DNA of 5,628 bases from Gammaproteobacteria bacterium (GCA_011321985.1 DROB01000217.1:1-5628), one strand, 5' to 3'. Positions 1 through 5,424 are shown, counted from the first letter of the stretch. Notes: generated by a model from the letters alone, not told the origin. A program made the numbers and translations.

Positions 1-156
1 AAGAAACTTGAAGGTAAATGTGAGATATTGTTTTCACCTGCACACGAACAGCTCGATGCGACGGTGCTGGCCGACTGGATACTGCGGGACCAGTTAAAGG
101 TACGCTTTCAGTTGCAGTTACACAAATATTTGTGGGGGGATAAACCTGGTGTGTAA
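1..156 (+). CDS. queE: 7-carboxy-7-deazaguanine synthase QueE, C-terminal end (partial)
   Basis: This is an open frame running in from the left edge to a TAA at 154-156; 51 residues are visible, roughly the last quarter of a protein usually a little over 200 residues long. The tail ending in QLQLHKYLWGD matches the conserved C-terminus of QueE (a Q-x-Q-x-HK-x-x-W pattern), and the preceding FSPAHEQLD...LADWIL stretch also fits the family. QueE is a radical SAM enzyme that converts 6-carboxy-tetrahydropterin to 7-carboxy-7-deazaguanine (CDG), the substrate of QueC, which follows on the same strand 73 bases later. The radical SAM cysteine motif lies outside the window, so the call rests on the C-terminal motif and on the neighbouring queC. 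Confidence 0.88.
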   Translation, partial: KKLEGKCEILFSPAHEQLDATVLADWILRDQLKVRFQLQLHKYLWGDKPGV

Positions 157-161
157 ACCCC

Positions 162-183
162 GTAGGAGCGGATTTTATTCCGC
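162..183 (+). repeat. REP-like hairpin with GTAG head between queE and queC
   Basis: A GTAG tetranucleotide (162-165) is followed by GA and a hairpin with arms GCGGA (168-172) and TCCGC (179-183) around a 6-base loop. A GTAG head before a short GC-rich palindrome is the usual layout of REP elements associated with RAYT transposases. The string GTAGGAGCGG...CCGCGATG is one I recall as widely dispersed in gammaproteobacterial genomes. It lies in the 73-base gap between two consecutive pathway genes and would be transcribed in any queE-queC mRNA. No T-run follows, so it is not an intrinsic terminator. Confidence 0.6.
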
Positions 184-229
184 GATGTAGCCGTCATTTT
201 AAAACATCAACACAGTATGGGGCAGCATT

Positions 230-916
230 ATGCCGGCAATTAGCCCTTCCTCAAAAGCGATCGTGCTGCTATCTGGTGGACTGGATTCTGCCACGGTCCT
301 GGCTATCGCCAGCCAGCATTTTGATTGCCATGCTATCAGCTTCAGCTATGCGCAGCGCAGTCTATCTGAGCTCAATGCAGCAAAAAAACTGGCAGGGCAC
401 TTTTCGGCTAGCCACCAGCTCGTCAAGATTGATGCTGGAGCGATGGAAGGTTCTGCGTTAACCGACGAATCTGTCGATGTACCTGAATTTGATCCTGCTG
501 AGCAGGGTATTCCGGTAACCTATGTGCCAGCCAGAAATACCCTGTTTCTGTCGTATGCGCTAGCCATAGCCGAAGTCAGGGCCGCTCAGGACATTTTTAT
601 CGGTGTCAATGCAGTCGATTATTCGGGTTATCCGGATTGTCGTCCGGCATTTATTCATGCTTATGAGGTGATGGCGAACCTGGCGACAAAAGCGGGTGTG
701 GAGGGGAACAAACTATGTATTCATACACCGCTGATAGATATGAGTAAAGCCGATATCATACGTACGGGGAATGATCTGGGAGTGGATTATGCCGCGACCG
801 TGTCCTGCTATCAGGCTAACGAGCAAGGTGAGGCCTGTGGCAGATGTGACTCATGCCAACTGCGGCGTAAAGGTTTTGAACAGGCAGGGGTGCCAGACCC
901 AACGCGCTATTTTTAA
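230..916 (+). CDS. queC: 7-cyano-7-deazaguanine (preQ0) synthase QueC
   Basis: QueC is a cytoplasmic ATP-dependent enzyme that converts CDG and ammonia to preQ0, the precursor of queuosine in tRNA. The 228-residue length is normal for the family. Visible motifs are the PP-loop SGGLDS at residues 15-20 (ATP pyrophosphatase fold), the conserved YVPARNTLF at 98-106, the [17 protein letters not shown] segment at 125-141 that forms the substrate pocket, and a zinc site made of C193, C203, C206 and C209 near the C-terminus. The ATG at 230 places the PP-loop at the expected distance from the N-terminus and has a modest GGGG Shine-Dalgarno at 219-222. The gene follows queE and precedes tRNA-Lys, an order shared with Pseudomonas and related bacteria. 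No truncation or missing key residue is seen. Confidence 0.97.
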   Translation: MPAISPSSKAIVLLSGGLDSATVLAIASQHFDCHAISFSYAQRSLSELNAAKKLAGHFSASHQLVKIDAGAMEGSALTDESVDVPEFDPAEQGIPVTYVPARNTLFLSYALAIAEVRAAQDIFIGVNAVDYSGYPDCRPAFIHAYEVMANLATKAGVEGNKLCIHTPLIDMSKADIIRTGNDLGVDYAATVSCYQANEQGEACGRCDSCQLRRKGFEQAGVPDPTRYF

Positions 917-1071
917 GTGATAATATTGCAGGAAAATATTGTTTTTCAGCACAACTCCATGTATGATTCGCGCCTCCTGAATGAAGAATATCCAGGGTGT
1001 CGACTCGGACGGGTTTTTAATGCAGTAATATTGCGTTACCATGAGCTGATCAGGGAAATATTCAAAAATTT

Positions 1072-1147
1072 GGGCCGTTAGCTCAGTTGGTAGAGCACCG
1101 GACTTTTAATCCGATGGTCGAGCGTTCAAGTCGCTCACGGCCCACCA
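1072..1147 (+). tRNA. tRNA-Lys (anticodon UUU)
   Basis: This 76-base cloverleaf includes an encoded CCA (1145-1147). The acceptor arms GGGCCGT (1072-1078) and ACGGCCC (1137-1143) pair fully. The D stem is GCTC/GAGC (1081-1084 with 1093-1096), the anticodon stem CCGGA/TCCGA (1098-1102 with 1110-1114), and the loop CTTTTAA has anticodon TTT at 1105-1107. The T stem GAGCG/CGCTC encloses TTCAAGT. Positions 27-43 are a C-A mismatch at the top of the anticodon stem; the other stem pairs are Watson-Crick. The 155 bases between queC and the tRNA show no convincing promoter (TTGCGT at 1031 with AAATAT at 1056 is the best weak pair), so it may be read through from queC. A terminator follows directly. 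Confidence 0.97.
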
Positions 1148-1157
1148 TATTTACGAG

Positions 1158-1185
1158 AAGGTCAGCATTGTGCTGGCCTTTTTTT
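1158..1185 (+). terminator. Intrinsic terminator of tRNA-Lys
   Basis: A 10-bp stem, AAGGTCAGCA (1158-1167) with TGCTGGCCTT (1171-1180), contains one G-T pair and a TTG loop. It runs into a T-run at 1179-1185. It starts 10 bases after the CCA end and should terminate the tRNA or the queE-queC-tRNA transcript. Confidence 0.9.
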
Positions 1186-1221
1186 GTGGTTTTCCCTCTG
1201 TCTGATCTTGTTTTTAAGCAT

Positions 1222-1253
1222 AAAAAAAGCCCTGAACAAGTTCAGGGCTTTTT
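1222..1253 (-). terminator. Intrinsic terminator of the sox operon (potentially bidirectional)
   Basis: A 13-bp perfect stem, AAAAAGCCCTGAA (1224-1236) with TTCAGGGCTTTTT (1241-1253), encloses a 4-base CAAG loop. On the minus strand the hairpin is followed by seven T residues (complement of 1222-1228), 28 bases after the soxA stop. On the plus strand it also has a T-run, so it can back up the tRNA terminator and separate the two converging units. Confidence 0.92.
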
Positions 1254-1281
1254 CTGGAAAAGTCTATCTGAGAATCAGATA

Positions 1282-2115
1282 TTATTTTCGCTGGCTAGGG
1301 CCATTGATCTCCAGACCATTACTCATGTAAGTCTCAAAGTATTCGAGTGCTTTGTACTCATCACTCTGTGCTTTGAATGGTTTGGCGCGGACCTGTTTGT
1401 TACAACCGCCGTAACGACGATGTATGGTACCCATGCCTGCCCATTTGTTACGATAGACAGGGAAACCTGATGGATGTCCTAAAGCGGGGCTTAGGATATC
1501 AGCACGGATCATGCTGCCTGAGTAGTAGTAGTGGCAATCAGCACAAGCCATATTCAACTGACCACGTTTTGCGTAGAAGTGTTTTTTACCACGATTGTAA
1601 GCAGCGATAGCACCTGCATCGTTAGGCACTTTTACGTTGATCTTATGGCCTCGAGATAAGGATGCGAGATAGGCACCGATTTCAGTGATAGCACCTTTTT
1701 TCCATTTCAGTGGTTTTTCGCCATTATCTGTACGGCACTTGTTGATAGCGCCTTCCAGTGTGACGATCTTACCGCTGTCAGTGTCAAAATAGGGATAATT
1801 TTGTTTTATCCCTTTTTTGTAGTTCGGAAAGCAATCAGCATAACCTTTGCCGTTAGCAAATTTTTTGCCGAACTTGTCTTTGCCGTTATCAATAGCAATT
1901 TCATATGAAGGAAATTCTTCAAATGCTTCCCATTGTTCACGTGCTGCAGCGTCTATTGCGTAGACACCATTTACAAAGTCACTCATTGGTACTTCAGGAA
2001 ACTTCTTCGTGAAGTACGAGCGGAATGCTTTTAAGTCATCATCCGGTGTGGCTTGTGATGCAAACGGCGTTGCAGCGAGAAGCACGACCGATAATGCGGT
2101 AGCAATTTTTTTCAT
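1282..2115 (-). CDS. soxA: Sulfur-oxidation c-type cytochrome SoxA (monoheme type)
   Basis: SoxA pairs with SoxX to oxidatively attach thiosulfate to the Cys of SoxY in the periplasm. The 277-residue protein starts with a Sec signal (MKKIATALSVVLLAATPFASQA, likely cut after residue 22). The C-terminal domain has one heme site, CADCH at 191-195, and the active-site motif RRYGGCNKQVRAKP, in which C238 is the expected persulfide heme ligand. Where diheme SoxA has an N-terminal CxxCH, this protein has CFPNY at 95-99, so only one heme is predicted. C95 and C127 probably form the structural disulfide seen in monoheme relatives. The ATG at 2115 is preceded by AAAGGTG in good position. It is the last gene of soxXYZA, 62 bases after soxZ, and a terminator follows. 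No soxK or soxB follows. Confidence 0.96.
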   Translation of the reverse strand: MKKIATALSVVLLAATPFASQATPDDDLKAFRSYFTKKFPEVPMSDFVNGVYAIDAAAREQWEAFEEFPSYEIAIDNGKDKFGKKFANGKGYADCFPNYKKGIKQNYPYFDTDSGKIVTLEGAINKCRTDNGEKPLKWKKGAITEIGAYLASLSRGHKINVKVPNDAGAIAAYNRGKKHFYAKRGQLNMACADCHYYYSGSMIRADILSPALGHPSGFPVYRNKWAGMGTIHRRYGGCNKQVRAKPFKAQSDEYKALEYFETYMSNGLEINGPSQRK

Positions 2116-2156
2116 GTTTCACCTTTTTTAATTGTTATACCCAATTTCGGTAATCG

Positions 2157-2174
2157 AGCGAAGTGTGGTTCGCT
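2157..2174 (-). promoter_or_regulatory. Intercistronic stem-loop between soxZ and soxA
   Basis: A hairpin with 6-bp arms, AGCGAA (2157-2162) and TTCGCT (2169-2174), and a 6-base loop lies just after the soxZ stop, in the only sizeable gap of the operon. Two further outer pairs form beyond one mismatch. No T-run follows on the minus strand, so it is unlikely to terminate strongly; it could stabilise the upstream mRNA or mark a processing site. Its role is inference. Confidence 0.4.
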
Positions 2175-2177
2175 TGA

Positions 2178-2495
2178 TTATTTCATTGTGGCTTCGGTAG
2201 AGTCGCTCTTACCCGTGTTATCAACCCAGCTAATTTTTATTTTGTCACCTGATTTGGCACCAGAAAACGCAAAAGAAAGGAAAGGGTTTTTAGAGATAGT
2301 GCCATTCCACTGTGCATTCATCACGGTCTTGCCGCTGCTCTCGCAGACGACTTCCTGGATGAATCTGGCAGGGATTAACTTACCGGTTTTTTTATTTTTA
2401 CGCAGCCCGGTCTCCATCGGGTGGCTGATCAGGCATTTTACCTTTGCCTCACCTTTTTTGACCTTAGCGCGTACTTTGATTGATGATTTAGCCAT
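2178..2495 (-). CDS. soxZ: Thiosulfate oxidation carrier complex subunit SoxZ
   Basis: SoxZ is the partner of SoxY in the periplasmic SoxYZ carrier and helps dock it to SoxXA, SoxB and SoxCD. At 105 residues it has the normal length, with the conserved ISHPMETG segment at 23-30, PARFI at 42-46 and a Gly/Lys-rich end (KSGDKIKISWVDN). It has no signal peptide, as is usual for SoxZ, which is carried across the membrane bound to Tat-exported SoxY. C21 and C51 are the only cysteines. The ATG at 2495 is preceded by AAGAGG about 9 bases upstream. It begins 24 bases after the soxY stop, which implies co-transcription. Confidence 0.96.
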   Translation of the reverse strand: MAKSSIKVRAKVKKGEAKVKCLISHPMETGLRKNKKTGKLIPARFIQEVVCESSGKTVMNAQWNGTISKNPFLSFAFSGAKSGDKIKISWVDNTGKSDSTEATMK

Positions 2496-2519
2496 CTTAA
2501 TTAACCTCTTGAATTATGC

Positions 2520-2990
2520 TTAACCGCCGCAACCACCGATGGTGACTTTGACGTTTTTGGAAGTGCTGTACAATTTACCACCGGCCTTTACGACAGCAGT
2601 AACATCGGATGTTTTACCCATTTTGATACGGGTGGAAACGAATCCTTTTGTATTGGCACCAAGGTTAAAAGTTGCAGCTAAAGGTACGCTGTTGTTCGCA
2701 ACGACGATGCTGATTACTTCAGTGCCGGCAATCTTACTGGTCACTGTGATAGGAACAACGGCACCATTCTCGGCGATATCGGGTGCTTTTAGCTTGATGT
2801 CGCCACTTTTTGTTGTACTTGAGCTACCGAAGGTAGCTTCTAGCGCAGCATTGGCATCTTTGGCTTCAAAAGCAGCTTTTGGCCAGGCGGCTAATACCGC
2901 CTTTGGCGTTAATAATCCGGCACTTATCGCGATGCCGGTCGCACCAGCCGCAAAAGTACCTTTGAGTAATACTCTTCGATTTTGATTCAT
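2520..2990 (-). CDS. soxY: Thiosulfate oxidation carrier protein SoxY
   Basis: SoxY carries sulfur intermediates covalently on a C-terminal Cys during thiosulfate oxidation. The 156-residue protein ends in GGCGG, the diagnostic swinging arm, with C154 as the attachment residue and the only cysteine. The N-terminus has a Tat signal: twin arginine at residues 5-6 (NRRVLLKG), a hydrophobic stretch, and a probable cleavage after AVLA (residue 34). An immunoglobulin-like beta domain follows. The ATG at 2990 has AGAAGG 9 bases upstream and gives a complete Tat signal, which fixes the start. It lies 19 bases after soxX and 24 before soxZ. The GGCGG arm and twin arginines make the call secure. Confidence 0.97.
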   Translation of the reverse strand: MNQNRRVLLKGTFAAGATGIAISAGLLTPKAVLAAWPKAAFEAKDANAALEATFGSSSTTKSGDIKLKAPDIAENGAVVPITVTSKIAGTEVISIVVANNSVPLAATFNLGANTKGFVSTRIKMGKTSDVTAVVKAGGKLYSTSKNVKVTIGGCGG

Positions 2991-3009
2991 CTAGTCTTAC
3001 CTTCTGACT

Positions 3010-3381
3010 TTATAGTGTATGGATGTATTTAGCTACCAGGTCAATTTCGCCATCAGACATCACAGCGTGAGGTCCAAAAGGAATCATGATGGTATTCGGG
3101 TTATTTTTGCGAGCATCGTAAATTTGAGCACGAAGTTTACCGTAATCAGGAAAACGTGCTTTCATGGCAACTAACGGTGGTCCGATATTACCTGCTAGCT
3201 TTCCGCCTTCGATCTGATGGCAGGCAAGGCAATTACCTTTCTTCCTGTTAAATGCTAATGCTTTACCTTTCTCAAGGTCAGCGGTTGTATCAGCGCTGGC
3301 AATTGTAGGTGCAAATCCAAGGCAGCCAACAAGGGCAGCGATAGACGCGGTTGTGGTTAGTATATGTGCGGTTAGCCGCAT
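3010..3381 (-). CDS. soxX: Sulfur-oxidation c-type cytochrome SoxX
   Basis: SoxX is the small monoheme subunit of the SoxXA cytochrome and accepts electrons from the joining of thiosulfate to SoxY. In this 123-residue protein the heme site is CLACH at 51-55, followed by GNIGPPL at 64-70 and NPNTIMIPFGPH at 96-105, where M99 is the likely distal heme ligand. The ending DLVAKYIHTL fits a cytochrome c helix. The export signal can be read two ways: Sec cleavage after ASA (residue 30), or a lipobox LVGC at 17-20 that would make it a lipoprotein. It is the first gene of soxXYZA, has the strongest ribosome binding site of the four, and is preceded by a predicted promoter and dyad. Confidence 0.95.
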   Translation of the reverse strand: MRLTAHILTTTASIAALVGCLGFAPTIASADTTADLEKGKALAFNRKKGNCLACHQIEGGKLAGNIGPPLVAMKARFPDYGKLRAQIYDARKNNPNTIMIPFGPHAVMSDGEIDLVAKYIHTL

Positions 3382-3389
3382 TCTTCTTT

Positions 3390-3395
3390 CCTCCT
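3390..3395 (-). promoter_or_regulatory. Ribosome binding site of soxX
   Basis: A consensus AGGAGG on the minus strand, 8 bases before the soxX ATG. It is the best match in the window and confirms the soxX start. Confidence 0.9.
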
Positions 3396-3410
3396 AATTC
3401 TAGTATGTAG

Positions 3411-3431
3411 GAATATATTCAAGATTGAATA
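3411..3431 (-). promoter_or_regulatory. Candidate operator of the sox operon: overlapping dyads
   Basis: TATTCAAGATTGAATA (3416-3431) is a perfect inverted repeat with 7-bp arms and a 2-base centre. It overlaps a second perfect palindrome, GAATATATTC (3411-3420), so the 21 bases hold three GAAT/ATTC half-sites. The site lies just downstream of the start expected from the predicted -10 box, a typical repressor position. Sulfur-responsive ArsR-family regulators of sulfur oxidation genes (SqrR/BigR type) bind AT-rich dyads with ATTC/GAAT-like half-sites, as I recall, though with a different spacing. The dyads are seen directly; the regulator is inference. Confidence 0.5.
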
Positions 3432-3440
3432 GGGATATAT

Positions 3441-3468
3441 AGCATACTCTCTAAGAGATAGAAGGCAA
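3441..3468 (-). promoter_or_regulatory. Predicted sigma-70 promoter of soxXYZA
   Basis: On the minus strand TTGCCT (3468-3463) and TATGCT (3446-3441) are separated by 16 bases. Each matches the consensus at four of six positions. The start site would fall near 3434, giving a leader of about 50 bases to the soxX ATG. The spacer contains the palindrome TCTCTAAGAGA (3448-3458 on the plus strand). This is the best pair in the AT-rich region, but such sequence yields chance matches. Confidence 0.45.
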
Positions 3469-3681
3469 GGCTTTTTGACGAAAAAAACAAGCAGTTATAC
3501 CGTATTTTTTCACTACCTGAACATGTGACAGAATATTAGATTTTACTAATTTTATAGTTAGCGCAGGAGAGTGCTGTGGTTAGTTGCCAGATGTTATTAA
3601 GGTTAATACCTGGTTACACTGCAGGTAACAATTAGGTGCACTCGTTCGAACTTGAACTGACAGTTGTTGTACGAAACTGAA

Positions 3682-3936
3682 AGACCGCTTCCGACGCAAA
3701 GCGGACATAAGGGTTTTAATAACATTTTGCCGCGAAGGACGCGAAAAGTGCAAAGAAAAACGTTAAAAAAAGTTTGTTTTTTGTAGGTTGGGCATAGCTC
3801 AACGTTGCGTCAGTGGAGCCAACAGGGTTTGTCGGGCTACGCCCTGCCTACAAAAAATAAATGCTTTTCTTCGCGCTTTTCGCGTCCTTCGCGGCAAAAA
3901 ATTATTTTTTCGTATGTCCGCTTATGGCGGCGGTCT
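3682..3936. repeat. 255-bp nested imperfect palindrome made of several repeat modules
   Basis: Four sets of arms are nested symmetrically. Outermost is AGACCGC (3682-3688) with GCGGTCT (3930-3936). Next is AAGCGGACATA (3699-3709) with TATGTCCGCTT (3913-3923). Then comes a perfect 24-base pair of arms at 3725-3748 and 3876-3899, built on GCCGCGAAGGACGCGAAAAG and continuing imperfectly to 3763 and 3861. Innermost is TTTTTTGTAGG (3777-3787) with CCTACAAAAAA (3847-3857). The outer arms can also fold on themselves (CCGCTT 3685-3690 with AAGCGG 3699-3704). No transposase gene and no clear target duplication are seen. It resembles a MITE or stacked REP-type insertions; as far as I recall, its modules resemble repeats common in gammaproteobacterial intergenic DNA. 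Confidence 0.8.
3783..3851. repeat. REPIN-like pair of inverted GTAG-headed REPs (core of the palindrome)
   Basis: The left unit is GTAG (3783-3786) followed by a 7-bp stem GTTGGGC/GCTCAAC (3787-3793 with 3797-3803, one G-T pair, loop ATA). The right unit is its inverted counterpart: GTCGGGC (3831-3837), loop TAC, GCCCTGC (3841-3847), then CTAC (3848-3851), with two mismatches in the stem. Two head-out REPs around a 27-base spacer form the layout called a REPIN, normally mobilised in trans by a RAYT transposase, which is not encoded here. The match is structural and by eye. Confidence 0.6.
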
Positions 3937-4029
3937 ATCGCGCAAAGAGTGGTTTTGCTTATACAGGCAGTGTCCGTGCGCTCAGGTTTGAGCCGTTACA
4001 AATCAGGGTGGAGCCAGGCAAGGGCTGCC

Positions 4030-5424
4030 CTAGTGTTTTTTCACGACTTTTTTGAGCTCTTTCTTTTCTGCTTCTAATCGTTGTTTTGTCGATGGACTTA
4101 AATCTTTCTGGTTCAGGGCGTTGTCATATTGCTGGATAGCAAGCTCGATGTATCCCTGACGTGCATACTGGTTGCCCGTGGCTTCCAGTGCTGCACCGAT
4201 CTGCCCATTTGCATAATAGGCTTTGGCAAGGGACTCATAGATGATACCGTAGTCATCTGTCTGCAACTGTTTCTTAAGTAAAACGATGCTCTTATCTGGC
4301 TGTTTATTATTATTTAATGCCTGTACGTAAGCCATGGTGACGGGCAGATAGCCCGGATATAATTTGGCCAGGTCGCCCAGGACCTGCAGTGCTTTTTTAT
4401 CATCATTTTTGCTGGTGTAAGCTTCAGCCAGTGCCAGGCGAAGCCACGGGTGGGTATCGGTTTCTGTTCGTTCTGATAATATCTTGATAGCGGTATCGGC
4501 TTTCTGGGTCCGGATTGCAGCCAGTGCTTTCTGGTATTGCCCGATGAGGCCGTCACCCACGACTTTGTCATCGAGGTAATATTTGGGTTGCCTGCTCAAC
4601 TGGATAATCAGTCGTGCTTTGGCAAACTGGAAGTCCAGATTATCTCTGGGGAGTTTTGCATCTTCTTTCTTGAGTCGGTTTTTGGCTTCTGCAACGCGGT
4701 TGGTGTTGAGTGGGTGTGTACGTAGGTATTCGATGCCTCCCTCCGGGCTCTGATCCAGTAAGATTTCAAAAAATTCGACCATACCATCCGGATTGATACC
4801 GGTATCAGCGAGTATACCGATACCGATACGATCAGCTTCGTACTCGTTGCTGCGGGTGAAGTTAATAGAAGATTGTGCCCCTCCTGCAATTCCGGTCAGT
4901 AGGACGGCCTGTCCGGCCTGTATATCTTGCGAGCCGATCAATATCGCCGCCAGCAGTGTGGCAAGGGTTAGTGCGGTAGAGTTGCCAGCGGTATCAAAGG
5001 CTCTGGCCAGGTGGCGTTGCGAGACGTGAGCAATCTCATGGGCCAGGACACCGGCTAACTGGCTCTCGTTCTCAGCTTCCAGGACCAGTTTTGTGTGGAT
5101 GCCTATATAAGCAGCCGGGCCGGCAAAAGCGTTGATCGTCGGTGCTTTAATCATGAAGAAGTGGAACGTATTGCCAGCAGCATCCGAGTGCGAGGCCAGT
5201 CGTTGGCCGAGGCTGGTGAGATAATAATTAATCTGCAGGTCATCGACGAAAGGCAGGTTTGCACGCAGTGACCGATAAAAAGCCAGCCCTAGCTGTTGTT
5301 CGTCTTTACTGCTGAAATTGCCGAGTGTCGGGTCACCCAGATCCGGCAGACCAGCATAGGTGGCCGGTATCGACGTTATGAACAGGATGAAAGATAAAGT
5401 CAGGTTTACAGCGGTTTTGGTCAT
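4030..5424 (-). CDS. bepA: BepA/YfgC-like M48 metalloprotease-chaperone with TPR domain
   Basis: BepA is a periplasmic zinc protease and chaperone that helps outer membrane proteins such as LptD assemble and degrades stalled ones, working with the BAM complex. From the ATG at 5424 the protein has 464 residues (E. coli BepA has 487). A Sec signal covers residues 1-24, ending in TYA. The zinc site is HEIAH (H129, E130, H133) with third ligand E194 in NEYEADRIGI and H237 in the conserved THPL segment. Residues from about 256 to the end form helical TPR-like repeats. The surrounding FHFFMI, INAFAGP and QRHLARA segments match BepA closely. The frame is open to a TTG at 5466, but the signal peptide fits the ATG; neither has a clear Shine-Dalgarno. 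It lies upstream of sox on the same strand, separated by a repeat-filled gap, and is probably transcribed separately. Confidence 0.93.
   Translation of the reverse strand: MTKTAVNLTLSFILFITSIPATYAGLPDLGDPTLGNFSSKDEQQLGLAFYRSLRANLPFVDDLQINYYLTSLGQRLASHSDAAGNTFHFFMIKAPTINAFAGPAAYIGIHTKLVLEAENESQLAGVLAHEIAHVSQRHLARAFDTAGNSTALTLATLLAAILIGSQDIQAGQAVLLTGIAGGAQSSINFTRSNEYEADRIGIGILADTGINPDGMVEFFEILLDQSPEGGIEYLRTHPLNTNRVAEAKNRLKKEDAKLPRDNLDFQFAKARLIIQLSRQPKYYLDDKVVGDGLIGQYQKALAAIRTQKADTAIKILSERTETDTHPWLRLALAEAYTSKNDDKKALQVLGDLAKLYPGYLPVTMAYVQALNNNKQPDKSIVLLKKQLQTDDYGIIYESLAKAYYANGQIGAALEATGNQYARQGYIELAIQQYDNALNQKDLSPSTKQRLEAEKKELKKVVKKH

Larger units (their letters stand above)
3382..4029. other. Gene-free region between soxX and bepA
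   Basis: No credible coding frame lies in these 648 bases; the frames present run through inverted repeats and resemble no protein I know. From the soxX side it holds the soxX leader with its ribosome binding site and dyad (3390-3431), the promoter (3441-3468), and an AT-rich stretch (3469-3600) with nothing recognisable. A weak GTTAC/GTAAC inverted repeat follows (3613-3629), then the 255-bp nested palindrome (3682-3936). The last part contains a 5-bp hairpin (GCTCA 3980-3984 with TGAGC 3989-3993) without a T-run, so no proper terminator for bepA is visible unless the palindrome serves as one. Confidence 0.7.

Noticed and set aside
922..945. AATATT inverted repeat followed by T residues after queC as a terminator
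   Set aside because: The stem is only six A-T pairs, too weak to terminate; queC and tRNA-Lys may be co-transcribed.
1087..1470. A 127-codon plus-strand open frame
   Set aside because: It starts inside tRNA-Lys, crosses two terminators and runs antisense into soxA; it is a shadow frame.
2539..2985. A 148-codon plus-strand frame opposite soxY
   Set aside because: It is antisense to a securely identified soxY with its Tat signal and GGCGG tail; it has no recognisable domain.
3682..3936. Insertion sequence or CRISPR origin for the repeat region
   Set aside because: There is no transposase frame, no regularly spaced direct repeats and no clear target-site duplication; the arms are inverted, not direct.
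4021..4031. AGGGCTGCCCT palindrome at the bepA stop as a terminator
   Set aside because: Its centre is a single base, so the hairpin would keep only a few pairs, and no T-run follows on the minus strand.
3788..4077. Overlapping plus-strand open frames of 64-90 codons in the soxX-bepA gap
   Set aside because: They run through the inverted repeats, have no ribosome binding site, resemble no family I know, and run into the 3' end of bepA on the other strand.
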